A stretch of 64,000 bases of DNA, from assembly GCA_944389935.1 (NCBI GenBank), contig CALXOE010000009.1, positions 1 to 64,000 of the forward strand, in the 5' to 3' direction. The stretch is from an uncultured Victivallis sp. (GTDB lineage Bacteria; Verrucomicrobiota; Lentisphaeria; Victivallales; Victivallaceae). Both the position numbers and the translations under genes were made by a program. Below are positions 34,114 through 44,774 of the stretch, piece after piece; positions within the stretch are counted from its first letter, which is position 1, and the number at the start of each line of letters is the position of its first letter. Below the pieces are notes generated by a model. That model was given only the letters and a program-made list of their open reading frames with translations. It made no database searches and was not told where the DNA came from.

Positions 34114-35049
34114 ATGGCGACACCGATCGAAAAACTCGCAATCGTCGAATTTGAACTGAATCGGATCATCCGCGGCAAGGCCGATGTGATCCGCCATTTG
34201 CTGACCACGTTCGTGGCCGGCGGAAACGTGCTGCTTGACGATGTTCCTGGAGTAGGGAAAACCACGCTGGCCAAAGCACTTGCACGTCTTGTGGATGCGA
34301 AATTCAGCCGAATTCAGTTCACGCCGGACCTGCTGCCGGCGGACATCACCGGAACGTCGATCTACAATCCGGGCACGGGAAAATTCCAGTTCCGGCCGGG
34401 ACCGGTGTTCACGAATATTCTGCTCGCGGACGAAATCAACCGGGCGTCGCCGCGCACTCAGTCGGCGCTGCTCGAGTGCATGTGCGAGCATCAGGTTTCG
34501 CCGGACGGCACCACCCGGCTTCTGGAGGCGCCGTTCATGGTCATTGCGACCCAGAATCCGATCGAGTATCAGGGGACTTATCCGCTGCCGGAGGCGCAGC
34601 TCGACCGTTTTGCGATGCGGCTGTCGCTCGGATATCCCGACGAAGAGGCCGAACGCGAGATGCTCTACGACCGCCGCCACATCGACCCGCTCGATTCCCT
34701 GAAACCCGAAATCAGCTGCGAAGAGGTGCTGGCTTTGCAGGCCGACATGAAGAAAGTCGGCATGGAGGCGTCGGTCTCTGCCTATCTGCTTGCGATTGTC
34801 CAGTCGACCCGGCGCGATGCGCGGCTCACGCTCGGAGCGAGTCCGCGCGCCGCAATCCGTCTGGCCGACTGTTCCCGGGCACTGGCGCTGATCTCCGGAC
34901 GCGAATTCGTCCTGCCGGATGACGTCCGCGAACTGGCGCCGCTCGTGCTTTCTCACCGCATCGTCGTCGATGCGAAAACCCGCTACGCCGGAGTCTCGGC
35001 GCAGGAAATCATTGCGGAAACCATTCAGAACACGAAAATTCCGCTTTAA
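34114..35049 (+). CDS. MoxR-family AAA+ ATPase
   Basis: Cytoplasmic chaperone-like ATPase of 311 aa. Walker A is DDVPGVGKT (43-51), Walker B is ILLADEINRASP (Asp-Glu), sensor 1 lies in FMVIATQNPIEYQGTYPLPEAQLDRF, and the C-terminal lid follows (LGASPRAAIRLADCSRA). GAAAGAGGAG precedes the ATG. MoxR proteins usually sit beside DUF58 and transglutaminase genes; here those partners are about 13 kb away on the other strand (49675 and 47444). Confidence 0.94.
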   Translation: MATPIEKLAIVEFELNRIIRGKADVIRHLLTTFVAGGNVLLDDVPGVGKTTLAKALARLVDAKFSRIQFTPDLLPADITGTSIYNPGTGKFQFRPGPVFTNILLADEINRASPRTQSALLECMCEHQVSPDGTTRLLEAPFMVIATQNPIEYQGTYPLPEAQLDRFAMRLSLGYPDEEAEREMLYDRRHIDPLDSLKPEISCEEVLALQADMKKVGMEASVSAYLLAIVQSTRRDARLTLGASPRAAIRLADCSRALALISGREFVLPDDVRELAPLVLSHRIVVDAKTRYAGVSAQEIIAETIQNTKIPL

Positions 35050-35081
35050 ACGAGGATCTTTTCCGAAGGAGGAGATAGTTC

Positions 35082-35309
35082 ATGAACAAAAAGAAATTCG
35101 AGGTGCGGATCGCCCCGGATGAGTGCAAGGGGTGCGAACGGTGCGTGATCGCCTGTCCGCGCAACGTCCTGAAACTCGGAACCGCGTTGAACAAACTCGG
35201 CTTCCCGTACGCAGTGCGGACGGGTCAGGAGTGCATCGGCTGCGGCGGCTGCTTTCTGACCTGCCCCGAGCCGGGAGCCATCACTGTCGTCCAGATTGAA
35301 AGCGAGTAG
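35082..35309 (+). CDS. 2-oxoacid:ferredoxin oxidoreductase, delta (2x4Fe-4S ferredoxin) subunit
   Basis: Electron-transfer subunit of 75 aa. It has two complete cluster motifs, C-x2-C-x2-C-x3-C, at Cys15/18/21/25 and Cys51/54/57/61. They accept electrons from the TPP site of the oxidoreductase encoded immediately downstream. AAGGAGGAG precedes the ATG. The gaps to moxR (32 bases) and to the alpha subunit (5 bases) suggest one transcript. Confidence 0.93.
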   Translation: MNKKKFEVRIAPDECKGCERCVIACPRNVLKLGTALNKLGFPYAVRTGQECIGCGGCFLTCPEPGAITVVQIESE

Positions 35310-35314
35310 AATTT

Positions 35315-36379
35315 ATGGAATATACGAATCGAATGCTCCTCAAAGGCAACGAAGCCGTCGTCTACGGCGCGCTGCTGGCGGGATGCGAATGCTTTTTCGG
35401 CTACCCGATCACTCCGGCCAGCGAGATCGCCCATACCGCGGCGCGCTGTTTCCCGAAGCTCGGGCGCACGTTTCTGCAGGCGGAATGTGAAATCGCCGCC
35501 ATCAACATGGTCATGGGCGCCGCTGCCAACGGCCGGCGCGCGATGACCGCGAGCTCCGGGCTCGGGATCAGCCTCAAACAGGAGGGAATCAGCTATCTCT
35601 CCGGCAGCGAGCTGCCCGCGCTCGTGGTCGACATCATGCGCGGCGGCCCCGGACTCGGCAACATCGGGCCGGAACAGTCCGACTACAATCAGGTCGTCAA
35701 AGGCGGCGGACACGGCAGCTATCACTGCATTGTGCTGGCGCCCTCGTCGGCTCAGGAGATGTGTGATTTCCCCCGCCTTGCGTTTGAACTCGCGGAAAAG
35801 TACCGCATTGTCGTCTATCTGCTGACCGACGGCGTGATCGGCCAGACGATGGAAACCGTGACGCTGCCGGAACCGATTCCCGCACGGGTGAAAGTTCCCG
35901 AGTGGGCGCTTGACGTAAGCCGTCCGCGCACGAACATGATCAGTTCGATCTATCTCGAACACGACGATCTTGAGGCGCTGAACCGCAAGCTCCAGGCCAA
36001 ATACGCCGCGATCCGGGCAGCCGAACAGCGCAGCGAGGAGTACCTCACCGACGATGCCGAAATCGTACTGGTCGGCTACGGAATTTCCGGACGGCTCTGC
36101 CGCTCGGCGGTCGACGAGCTGCGCGCGAAAGGAGTCAAAGCGGGGCTGCTGCGCCCGATCACGCTCTGGCCGTTCCCGGTCGACGCGATCCGCGCGCTCA
36201 AGCATGTCAAACAGTTTGTGGCGGTCGAAATGAGCGACGGCCAGATGATCGACGACGTGAAACTGGCCATCAACTGCGACCGCCCTGTTCACCTCGTAAA
36301 CCGCATGGGCGGCAACATCGCGACCATCGACGAGATCGTGAATCGCACCATCGACGCCGTCGGCGCGCAGGAGGCATGA
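35315..36379 (+). CDS. 2-oxoacid:ferredoxin oxidoreductase, alpha subunit (VorB/KorA type)
   Basis: Subunit I/II of a CoA-dependent, oxygen-sensitive oxidoreductase that decarboxylates 2-oxoacids (2-oxoisovalerate or 2-oxoglutarate class), 354 aa. [12 protein letters not shown] and the Glu-rich pocket [18 protein letters not shown] are the PP-domain hallmarks. [16 protein letters not shown] and GGPGLGN follow. The C-terminal domain begins about residue 245. The sequence style is closer to VorB than to pyruvate enzymes, but the substrate is not certain. Confidence 0.92.
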   Translation: MEYTNRMLLKGNEAVVYGALLAGCECFFGYPITPASEIAHTAARCFPKLGRTFLQAECEIAAINMVMGAAANGRRAMTASSGLGISLKQEGISYLSGSELPALVVDIMRGGPGLGNIGPEQSDYNQVVKGGGHGSYHCIVLAPSSAQEMCDFPRLAFELAEKYRIVVYLLTDGVIGQTMETVTLPEPIPARVKVPEWALDVSRPRTNMISSIYLEHDDLEALNRKLQAKYAAIRAAEQRSEEYLTDDAEIVLVGYGISGRLCRSAVDELRAKGVKAGLLRPITLWPFPVDAIRALKHVKQFVAVEMSDGQMIDDVKLAINCDRPVHLVNRMGGNIATIDEIVNRTIDAVGAQEA

Positions 36380-36383
36380 GATC

Positions 36384-37862
<1,479 letters not shown>

Positions 37863-37898
37863 AGTGGGAAACCGGCAACCAACACAAGGAGAAACGGC

Positions 37899-38228
37899 AT
37901 GGAAGCTCTGGAGACAATTCTGTCCGCAATTGTGGTACTGTTCCTTCAATGCGCGATCGGAGGCCTGACACTGCGTCTCGGGTCAAAAATCACCAGAGCC
38001 GAAGTGACCTGGCTTCAGGCGTTTCTGATTGCGCTGGGGGGAACACTGGTTGCTCTGGTTCCCTTCGTCGGCTGGATTGCGAGCTGGATCGTCATGTTGT
38101 GGCTGCTGAACAAGTGGTGCGACTGTGAACCATTCCCGAGCGGAGTGCTGCTGATTCTGGTCTCCCGCCTGCTCCAGATTGTTCTCGGCTTCAGCCTGAG
38201 GATTCTGTTGTCCTCTCAGACCGTTTAG
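37899..38228 (+). CDS. Small membrane protein, first of three tandem paralogues
   Basis: A 109-aa protein with about four hydrophobic segments. After the first segment comes LRLGSKITRAEVTWLQAFLIA, a pattern shared in weaker form with the two following genes (small residue pair, basic residues, then V/I-x-W-x-x-A). AAGGAG precedes the ATG. It follows the oxidoreductase by 36 bases on the same strand. No known family recognised. Confidence 0.78.
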   Translation: MEALETILSAIVVLFLQCAIGGLTLRLGSKITRAEVTWLQAFLIALGGTLVALVPFVGWIASWIVMLWLLNKWCDCEPFPSGVLLILVSRLLQIVLGFSLRILLSSQTV

Positions 38229-38252
38229 CCGCATAAAGGAGAAAAACAAACT

Positions 38253-38582
38253 ATGTCAACCGGAGTGTCAATCCTCGTTGCATTTCTGCTTTACGGGGTG
38301 TTCGGATTCCTCGTATTCTTTCTCGGATCCCGGCTTTCGAAGCCGGTGCTCTCGTGGAAAGCGTCGCTGCTGCTCGCCGCGGTTGTGACCGTTTGCGGAG
38401 TGGTCAACATCTTCGTTCCGCTCTGGGCGGTGCTGTTCGCGCTGATCGTATCGCTCACACTGCTCATTGCGGTATTCCGCTGCAAGGTGCTCGCAAGTCT
38501 GGCCATGACGGTGGTGAGTCTCTTTGTCCCGGCTCTGATCATCGCCTATTTGAATTTTGCGCTCGGAACACCGACGGCGTAG
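38253..38582 (+). CDS. Small membrane protein, second of three tandem paralogues
   Basis: A 109-aa hydrophobic protein with about four membrane segments and the shared element FFLGSRLSKPVLSWKASLLLA. AAAGGAGAAA precedes the ATG. The size, segment layout and motif position match its neighbours at 37899 and 38587, although overall identity looks low. Function unknown. Confidence 0.78.
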   Translation: MSTGVSILVAFLLYGVFGFLVFFLGSRLSKPVLSWKASLLLAAVVTVCGVVNIFVPLWAVLFALIVSLTLLIAVFRCKVLASLAMTVVSLFVPALIIAYLNFALGTPTA

Positions 38583-38586
38583 CAGC

Positions 38587-38925
38587 ATGGCGTGGCTTGA
38601 AGCAAATCTGCAAATGCTCTTCTTCTTCGTCACACTCGGCGGACTGCCGTTTGCGGCGGGGACGCTTCTGCTGCGGTTCGGGGGGAAGTTCTTCGGCGTA
38701 CGCATCCGCTGGTCGCAGGCTCTGGTACTCGCAGGAGTGATGGCGCAGGGATTTCTTGTGCCGTTCTTCGCCGGAACGGTCGGCGCGGTATTTCTCGCCG
38801 CGCTCCTCGTACAATGGTTCGGCATGAAATTCTGGCGGGGGGCGTTTCCGCTGACGGCTTCGGTCTGGATTGTGAACGCGCTTCTGCTGCTCGCGACCCG
38901 GCTTGTTTTCTTCCACCACCTCTGA
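38587..38925 (+). CDS. Small membrane protein, third of three tandem paralogues
   Basis: A 112-aa hydrophobic protein with about four membrane segments and the shared element LRFGGKFFGVRIRWSQALVLA. It starts 4 bases after the preceding stop with no ribosome site of its own, so translation is probably coupled. It has a basic loop (KFWRG) before the last segment. Function unknown. Confidence 0.75.
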   Translation: MAWLEANLQMLFFFVTLGGLPFAAGTLLLRFGGKFFGVRIRWSQALVLAGVMAQGFLVPFFAGTVGAVFLAALLVQWFGMKFWRGAFPLTASVWIVNALLLLATRLVFFHHL

Positions 38926-38926
38926 G

Positions 38927-38943
38927 AGCTCCCGGGGCTTTTT
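38927..38943 (+). terminator. Weak terminator after the membrane-protein trio
   Basis: A 5-base stem AGCTC/GGGCT (one T-G pair) with a 3-base loop, followed by five T residues. Position directly after the stop supports it, but the stem is short. Confidence 0.4.
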
Positions 38944-38955
38944 CCGGTATTTCAT

Positions 38956-38984
38956 TTGAATTTCCGGGGAAATGGATTTATTAT
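38956..38984 (+). promoter_or_regulatory. Candidate promoter for the Gfo/Idh/MocA gene
   Basis: TTGAAT (38956-38961), 17 bases, TATTAT (38979-38984). Leader about 24 bases with GAGGGAGA. Confidence 0.55.
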
Positions 38985-39014
38985 AAGAAAACCACCTTAT
39001 GAGGGAGAACAACC

Positions 39015-40088
39015 ATGAGCAACGGCGACGGAATGAATTACGCACCGGTCGGAAAACCCGCACCGGTCGTGAAACCCGGAGAATTCACATTTGCGGCGAT
39101 CGGCCTCGATCACGGCCACATCTACGGAATGACCAACGGCCTGAAAGAGGCGGGCGCGACCTTGAAATGGGTCTACGACCCCGATCCGGCCAAAGTCGAA
39201 GCCTACCGCAAGCAGCATCCGGAGGCTGTCGCCGCCGAATCCGAGGCACAGATCCTCGACGATCCCGCCGTGAAACTTGTCGCGGGGGCCTGCGTGCCGG
39301 GTGACCGGGCCGCGCTCGGAATCCGTGTGATGAAAGCCGGCAAAGACTATTTCACCGACAAGGCGCCGATGATCTCGCTCGAACAACTCGATGCGGCAAA
39401 AGCCGCCGTCCGTGAAACCAAACGCAAATACATGGTCTGCTACAGCGAACGGCTTCAATCCGAGAGTGCCGTCTACGCGGAACAGCTCATCAAACAGGGA
39501 GCCATCGGCCGGGTTCTGCAAACCATCGGGATGGGGCCGCATCGTCTGAACGCCCCCTCGCGTCCCGCCTGGTTCTTTGAACGTGCCCGCTACGGCGGGA
39601 TTCTCTGCGATATCGGCAGCCATCAGATCGAACAGTTTCTGTTCTACACCGGAGCGACCGAAGCGCAGATCGTTTCGAGCAAGATCGCGAACTACAACCA
39701 TCCGGAGTATCCGGAACTCGACGACTTCGGGGACGCCACTCTGATCGGCAACAACGGCGCAACCGGCTATTTCCGCGTCGACTGGTTCACGCCAGACGGT
39801 CTGCGCTCCTGGGGTGACGGCCGCACGTTCATCCTCGGAACCGCAGGATACATCGAACTGCGCAAATATCTGGATATCACCCATGAGAACGGAGGTGACC
39901 ACGTCTTCTGGGTCGATGGCTCAGGTGAGCACTATTTCAACGCGACCGGGAAAACGGGCTTCCCCTATTTCGGGAAACTGATCCTCGACTGCCTCAACCG
40001 CACCGAAAACGCCATGACTCAGGAACATGCATTCAAGGCGGCTGAACTCTGCATCCGCGCCCAGATGCAGGCTGTCAAAGTCGAATAA
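39015..40088 (+). CDS. Gfo/Idh/MocA-family oxidoreductase
   Basis: NAD(P)-dependent sugar or inositol dehydrogenase-type enzyme of 357 aa. The N-terminal Rossmann domain begins FTFAAIGLDHGHIYGM, a variant in which the usual G-x-G-x-x-G is replaced by GLDHGHIYG. The family lysine lies in YFTDKAPMISLEQ (the E-K-P position). The C-terminal half has GGILCDIGSHQIEQFLFYTG, the conserved D-x-G-x-H segment. AGGGAGA precedes the ATG and a strong terminator follows, so it is a single-gene unit. Substrate unknown; the family is abundant in glycan-degrading PVC bacteria. Confidence 0.88.
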   Translation: MSNGDGMNYAPVGKPAPVVKPGEFTFAAIGLDHGHIYGMTNGLKEAGATLKWVYDPDPAKVEAYRKQHPEAVAAESEAQILDDPAVKLVAGACVPGDRAALGIRVMKAGKDYFTDKAPMISLEQLDAAKAAVRETKRKYMVCYSERLQSESAVYAEQLIKQGAIGRVLQTIGMGPHRLNAPSRPAWFFERARYGGILCDIGSHQIEQFLFYTGATEAQIVSSKIANYNHPEYPELDDFGDATLIGNNGATGYFRVDWFTPDGLRSWGDGRTFILGTAGYIELRKYLDITHENGGDHVFWVDGSGEHYFNATGKTGFPYFGKLILDCLNRTENAMTQEHAFKAAELCIRAQMQAVKVE

Positions 40089-40107
40089 CCTCCTAACCGC
40101 GCACCAG

Positions 40108-40151
40108 AGAGCCGGATCTGCAGAAAGGGTTCTGCCGGGCCGGCTCTTTTT
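40108..40151 (+). terminator. Terminator after the Gfo/Idh/MocA gene
   Basis: Outer stem AGAGCCGG/CCGGCTCT (40108-40115 with 40140-40147), an inner CAGAA/TTCTG hairpin, and a T run to 40151. Confidence 0.8.
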
Positions 40152-40261
40152 CTTCGTTCAGAGCAAAGTCCGCACGATTCCAGACCAAGGCACTCCCAAC
40201 GCGGTCAACACATGCAACGCCAGGGCGGCATACTCGCCTTGATTTTCGGATCCCTGCAAGA

Positions 40262-40309
40262 GGAAAAAGAAAAGGAGCGCTGCAAAACCGTGAGATTCTG
40301 CAACGCTCC
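40262..40309 (-). terminator. Terminator of the SSS symporter gene
   Basis: On the minus strand, an 11-base stem (40299-40309 with 40274-40284, one wobble pair) is followed by a T-rich tract (40262-40273). Confidence 0.7.
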
Positions 40310-40336
40310 CTGGTATCTGGTCGAATCAGAAGCGGA

Positions 40337-42664
40337 TTATTTCTTCTCTTCCTGCTTTGCGGCAACCTCTTTGACGGGCGCCTCCTCGAGATGTTCCATC
40401 GCTTCCTGATCGACCAGGGAAACCTGGCCGGAAACACGCCCGTCGTCGAGCGGGTTGTCAATGCGCGCTTCCAGATCCCGGAACAACTGAATCGTATCCT
40501 TTGTGCCGCCCCAGAAGAACCAGACCGTCGTAATGACACCCGCGATCGCCGGGATCAGGAGGGTCGTGATGTAGAAGTAGTAGCTCCACCACTCCAGCGG
40601 CCATGGATAGAAGAGATTCCAGATCACAACCAGAACGAAAGTGATGCCGAGCTGATAAACCAGCGAATACCCGAACACCGACCAGGCGATGATCCGATCA
40701 CCGAGCGTATACTCCGGCGTGATGCCGATGAGTTTGTTCCAGACGTTCTTCCACGTCCACTTGGAATGAATTTTCTTCTCGACCCCGTCGAGGTTGTAGA
40801 TGCCGCGATGCAGCAGCCGATCAAGGTTGTAGGGCCCCTTGTAAGTGACCAGCGAACCGATGACGTAAGCGGCAATACCGGCGAGCATCGCGATGAAGTA
40901 GATTTCAAATGAATTGATCGGGAACTTCTCCGGCGTCATTTCCCAGACGATGTAGGGTTCAAACGGTGAAGAGACCGTCGCCAGGAAACTCCCGACGGAC
41001 TCATCCCACCCCTGCGCAACCAGAAACGGATAAATGTCCTGCGCCCAGTTGCTCTGCAGATAAATTCCGGCGATGGAAATTCCGGATCCCGCGAAAATCG
41101 CGGAAAAGGCCCCGGTCGTATTGCCGAACCGGCTGTAGAGACCGCCGATCATCACCGGACCGGCCCCGCCGAGCCAGATGGAACACATGATCGTCGTAAA
41201 CATATTGATGTAGTCGATCTGTACAAACAGCAGACTGAACATCAGGAAGAACACCGCAACCCCCACCGAGCACAACCGGAGCCAGAGCAGATGCTGCTTC
41301 GGCGTGAACGGCTTCTTCTTGAACGGCATGATCACGTCCTGAAGAATCGTACTGGACGCATTGAAGATACGGGAGTCGTCGGTCGAAAGCACCAGCATGA
41401 TCATCAGAAGTCCGAAAAGACCGAGCATACCGACCGGGAACGTCTTGCGCAGCGTGATGGTCATCATCATCTGCTGATAGATCGTGCGGAACTTCTGGAA
41501 TGTGAAGTTTCCGTCCCCATCGCGCCCGACCGCATCCTGCACAGCGTTGAACACCGGAGTATCAAGATTGTCAACACGCGAAAGCGGCGCATCGACGCCG
41601 ATCTTGTGGTGCTGTGCCGGAATCGCCTGGACAGCGGTCACGACTTTGGCGCGTTCTCCGGCATCCGGAATCGTCTCAAGGGAAACCTTGTCCGCAAGCG
41701 TATCACGGATGTCTTTCGCTCGATCCGCATAGGAATCATGGTTCATGATCGTAATGACCATGACCGCGATCACCATAAGCATCACATAGGCAAAACCGTT
41801 TCGCCAGGCGCCCAGAATGCCGGCCATCTTCTGCTCGTGCGGCGTACGGCCGGAGTTCGTAGTGTCGTTTCCGAACCAGCTTGCGCGGTTCAGAACGGTG
41901 GCGAAGAGGTTCACCACCAGAGCGAAAATATTGAAATCACGCAATTTGGAAACATCATACGGATTGAGGAAACTCTCCCCCGGCGCACGGTCCATCATGG
42001 TCGGAGCGATCGCGCCGTCCCACGAAACGTTCAAAAGAATGTAGCCGACAATGATCACAAACACCGGATAGCAGAGCAGCCCCTGAAACGTATCCGTAAT
42101 CAACAGCGAAACCCGGCCGCCCGGCCAGATACAGACCATCGCCATCGTCATCAGGAGCACGAGAATGATTGTGAAGCATGGAATCGAAAGCCCGAAAATC
42201 GATATGCTGTGCGGCAGTCCGAGAAAGTAGATGAAAAAGTTCACCGCGATCGCCGGCCCGAGCGCATTTGTGATCATCTCGGAAATCGTGCGCAGCGCGG
42301 AGGCGAAAATTCGGAACGCCCGGTTGTAACGCATTTCAAGGAACTGGCCGAACGAGAGCGCCTTCGTCTCACGCCAGCGGTAGACGCAGTAACCGGTCAA
42401 TGAAAAGATGACCCCGAGCGGAGCAACCAGCTTCCCCCAGAAATCAACTCCATAGCCAGTCTGGTATTTTGCTTCGCAAAGAGCAACCAGCGTGATCACA
42501 CTCAATCCCGCCGTCAAATCTCCGACCGAGATCACGTAACGCCCCGCAACACGGCCGGCTGCGAGAAAATCCACTACGCCGCGGACATATTTGCCCGAGT
42601 AAATCGCCAATCCCAGAATCACGATCACGGGGATGATCATGATACACCAATCGATCCAATGCAT
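40337..42664 (-). CDS. Sodium:solute symporter family transporter
   Basis: Inner-membrane Na+-coupled symporter of 775 aa with the LeuT-type SSS core: YSGKYVRGVVDFLAAGRVAGRYVISVGDLTAGLSVI near the N-terminus, and TDDSRIFNASSTILQDVI in the helix that shapes the Na2 site. It is longer than typical SSS proteins (about 500-600 aa). A hydrophilic insert of about 100 residues follows TIMNHDSYADRAKDI, and the tail is Glu/Lys-rich. Such long forms are common in Lentisphaerota/Planctomycetes. Substrate probably a sugar or sugar acid. AAAGGGAA precedes the ATG. Single gene with its own promoter and terminator. Confidence 0.88.
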   Translation of the reverse strand: MHWIDWCIMIIPVIVILGLAIYSGKYVRGVVDFLAAGRVAGRYVISVGDLTAGLSVITLVALCEAKYQTGYGVDFWGKLVAPLGVIFSLTGYCVYRWRETKALSFGQFLEMRYNRAFRIFASALRTISEMITNALGPAIAVNFFIYFLGLPHSISIFGLSIPCFTIILVLLMTMAMVCIWPGGRVSLLITDTFQGLLCYPVFVIIVGYILLNVSWDGAIAPTMMDRAPGESFLNPYDVSKLRDFNIFALVVNLFATVLNRASWFGNDTTNSGRTPHEQKMAGILGAWRNGFAYVMLMVIAVMVITIMNHDSYADRAKDIRDTLADKVSLETIPDAGERAKVVTAVQAIPAQHHKIGVDAPLSRVDNLDTPVFNAVQDAVGRDGDGNFTFQKFRTIYQQMMMTITLRKTFPVGMLGLFGLLMIMLVLSTDDSRIFNASSTILQDVIMPFKKKPFTPKQHLLWLRLCSVGVAVFFLMFSLLFVQIDYINMFTTIMCSIWLGGAGPVMIGGLYSRFGNTTGAFSAIFAGSGISIAGIYLQSNWAQDIYPFLVAQGWDESVGSFLATVSSPFEPYIVWEMTPEKFPINSFEIYFIAMLAGIAAYVIGSLVTYKGPYNLDRLLHRGIYNLDGVEKKIHSKWTWKNVWNKLIGITPEYTLGDRIIAWSVFGYSLVYQLGITFVLVVIWNLFYPWPLEWWSYYFYITTLLIPAIAGVITTVWFFWGGTKDTIQLFRDLEARIDNPLDDGRVSGQVSLVDQEAMEHLEEAPVKEVAAKQEEKK

Positions 42665-42929
42665 TTCCCTTTAAATCCTCTTTTCATTCAGGTTGATCTG
42701 CGCTCTTTTTGCAGGGAATCCCCCCCTGCTCTGCAACTTCGGAACATGAATCTCTCTGTACTACCGCCCCCTTTTCAACCTGAATCGCGCGACATGGGGG
42801 TCCTCAATTCCACGTCTGCGCTCCATCGAAAATTTCACGCCAAAAAAAAGAAATGACCTTTCCCGTCCAGTCGCCCGAACGGTCAAAGTCGTAAATGTCG
42901 CTCCCCCAAGCTTCCGCTCCCGGGCATAT
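42665..42929 (-). other. Long untranslated leader of the symporter gene
   Basis: Between the candidate promoter (42936-42964) and the symporter ATG lie about 265 bases with no gene. It is C-rich on the plus strand (CCCCCC runs near 42720 and 42770). No known riboswitch fold could be recognised by eye. Confidence 0.4.
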
Positions 42930-42935
42930 TGGCGT

Positions 42936-42964
42936 AATATATCATGCAAATCTGGAAAATTCAA
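42936..42964 (-). promoter_or_regulatory. Candidate promoter of the SSS symporter
   Basis: On the minus strand TTGAAT (42959-42964), 17 bases, TATATT (42936-42941). It follows directly after the terminator of the upstream ABC operon. Confidence 0.55.
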
Positions 42965-42972
42965 GTATATGC

Positions 42973-43018
42973 AAAAAAACCGGGCATCCTGTCGATTTCC
43001 GGATCGACGGATGCCCGG
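42973..43018 (-). terminator. Terminator of the ABC importer operon
   Basis: On the minus strand a 10-base stem CCGGGCATCC/GGATGCCCGG (43009-43018 with 42980-42989) extends inward by six pairs (ATCGAC with GTCGAT) past one bulged base, followed by seven T residues (42973-42979). Ends 12 bases after the last stop. Confidence 0.9.
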
Positions 43019-43030
43019 AATATAGAAGCC

Positions 43031-43861
43031 TCAGCCCTTGACCGCTCCCGATGAAAGCCCGCGGATGAACAGCTTCATGCAGAAAATGAAGAGCACCACC
43101 AGCGGAATCGATGCGATCGTGTACCCGGCCATAAGCTGCCCCCAGTTCTTCGTGTACTCTCCCTCCAGATGCAGCAGCGCCACCGAAATCGTCTGAAGAT
43201 TCGTATCGCGCAGGTAGAGCAGCGGAGAGACGAAGTTGTTCCACTGGCCGATGATCGAAAGAATTCCGAGCGTGCCGATAATCGGCATCGACAACGGCAC
43301 GACCACATGCCAGATCTGATAGAACATGTTCCCGCCGTCGATCTCAATCGCATCGAAGAGATCCTGCGGAATATCCTCAATGAAGTTCCTCAACACGAAG
43401 ATGTTGAACGCCTGCCCTCCCGCAATCGCCGGAATGATCAGCGCAAAATGCGTGTTGTAGAGCCCGAGCGACGTGATGAGCTTGAACATCGGCACCATGT
43501 TCGCCACGGACGGATACATCATCAGAATGATGAAGATCCCGAAGAGGAACTTCGATCCCGGCATCTTGTAACGGGCGAAGAAAAACGCCCCGATGATCGC
43601 CACCACCAGCGTCAGCACCGTCGCGGTGATCGCGACGAACGCGGTGTTGAAGATCGTCCCTCCGAGGTGATTCCAGCTGAAGAGATAGTTCTCCCAGTGG
43701 AACGGCGCCTCCGGAAACCACGGATTGCGCGAGAACTGCATGTTGTCTTTCAACGAAATGTTGATCATGAGATACATCGGCACAAATGCGAAAAACAGCA
43801 CCACCAGAATAAACAGATGTTTGAAAAATTCAACGGTTCTGGATCTAACTACACGGGCCAT
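43031..43861 (-). CDS. Carbohydrate ABC transporter permease, MalG type
   Basis: Inner-membrane permease of 276 aa with six hydrophobic segments. The ATPase-docking EAA loop reads NFIEDIPQDLFDAIEIDGGNMFYQIWHVVVPLSMP, and the protein ends in the sugar-permease style (LFIRGLSSGAVKG, compare MalG Q-R-x-x-x-x-G-x-x-x-G-A-x-K-G). The start at 43861 has GGAGT upstream. Pairs with the MalF-type permease 10 bases upstream. The needed ATPase is not encoded nearby. Confidence 0.92.
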   Translation of the reverse strand: MARVVRSRTVEFFKHLFILVVLFFAFVPMYLMINISLKDNMQFSRNPWFPEAPFHWENYLFSWNHLGGTIFNTAFVAITATVLTLVVAIIGAFFFARYKMPGSKFLFGIFIILMMYPSVANMVPMFKLITSLGLYNTHFALIIPAIAGGQAFNIFVLRNFIEDIPQDLFDAIEIDGGNMFYQIWHVVVPLSMPIIGTLGILSIIGQWNNFVSPLLYLRDTNLQTISVALLHLEGEYTKNWGQLMAGYTIASIPLVVLFIFCMKLFIRGLSSGAVKG

Positions 43862-43871
43862 CGTCAAACTC

Positions 43872-44774
43872 CTACTTTCTAACCCGAACAAAACGGTTGT
43901 TGATCAATGTCAGGATGAGAGTGACCACAAAGATCACAAAACCGATCGCACAGCCGTAACCGAACAGTCCGCGCGCAAACGCTTCGCGGAAAATCATCAG
44001 CCCCGGAACCGTCGCAATGCCGCCCGGTCCGCCGTCCACGCCGAGGAACAAATAGATGTTCTCCCAACTCTGAATCGTACCGATGATCATCAGAATCAAA
44101 TTGATTCTGACCTGCGTCATGATGAGCGGCAGCTCGATCTTGAAGAAGACCGTCAGCGGCCCGGCGCCGTCAATATCCGCGGCCTCGTAGATGTCCTCGC
44201 TGATCCCCTGAAGCCCCGCCAGATAGATCAGCACGCCGAACGCACCCACCCAGGGGAATCCCATGAACACCAGCGACGGAATCACGAGCCGCTCGTCCGA
44301 AAGCCACTGAATCGTGTCGGTCGGAGAGATGAAGCCGAAAATCCGCAGCAGATTGTTCAGAATTCCACTGTTCGGCTCGTAGAAATATTTCCAGATCAGG
44401 ATGCCGACCATACCCGGGATAATCATCGGAATCACAAAGAGAATCCGGTAAAGGTATCCCATTTTGTCGCTGATTACGTGGTGCAGAACCACCGCGACTA
44501 TGATCGGCAACGCCATCTTCACAATATTCGCCACAACAAAAATCGTCACCACGACAAAACTGTGCAGCAGCGACGAATCCCGCCACATGCGCACGATATT
44601 CTGAAATCCGACGAACTCCTCGACCGTATCGCCGTCCCAGCGGTAGAACATATGCCACATGCCGTTCACGATCGGATGATAGTTGAACACCAGCACCAGC
44701 AGCAGCGGAACCGCTATCAGGAGATAGGCCGGCCAGTAGTAACGCAGTTTTTTGAACGGAACCTCAATCGCCAT
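43872..44774 (-). CDS. Carbohydrate ABC transporter permease, MalF/UgpA type
   Basis: Inner-membrane permease of 300 aa with six hydrophobic segments. The EAA loop is LQGISEDIYEAADIDGAGPLTVFFKIELPL, with the expected E-A-A and G at fixed distance. AAGGAG lies before the ATG. The start overlaps the binding-protein gene by 11 bases, so translation is coupled. Forms the transport channel with the MalG-type protein. Confidence 0.92.
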   Translation of the reverse strand: MAIEVPFKKLRYYWPAYLLIAVPLLLVLVFNYHPIVNGMWHMFYRWDGDTVEEFVGFQNIVRMWRDSSLLHSFVVVTIFVVANIVKMALPIIVAVVLHHVISDKMGYLYRILFVIPMIIPGMVGILIWKYFYEPNSGILNNLLRIFGFISPTDTIQWLSDERLVIPSLVFMGFPWVGAFGVLIYLAGLQGISEDIYEAADIDGAGPLTVFFKIELPLIMTQVRINLILMIIGTIQSWENIYLFLGVDGGPGGIATVPGLMIFREAFARGLFGYGCAIGFVIFVVTLILTLINNRFVRVRK

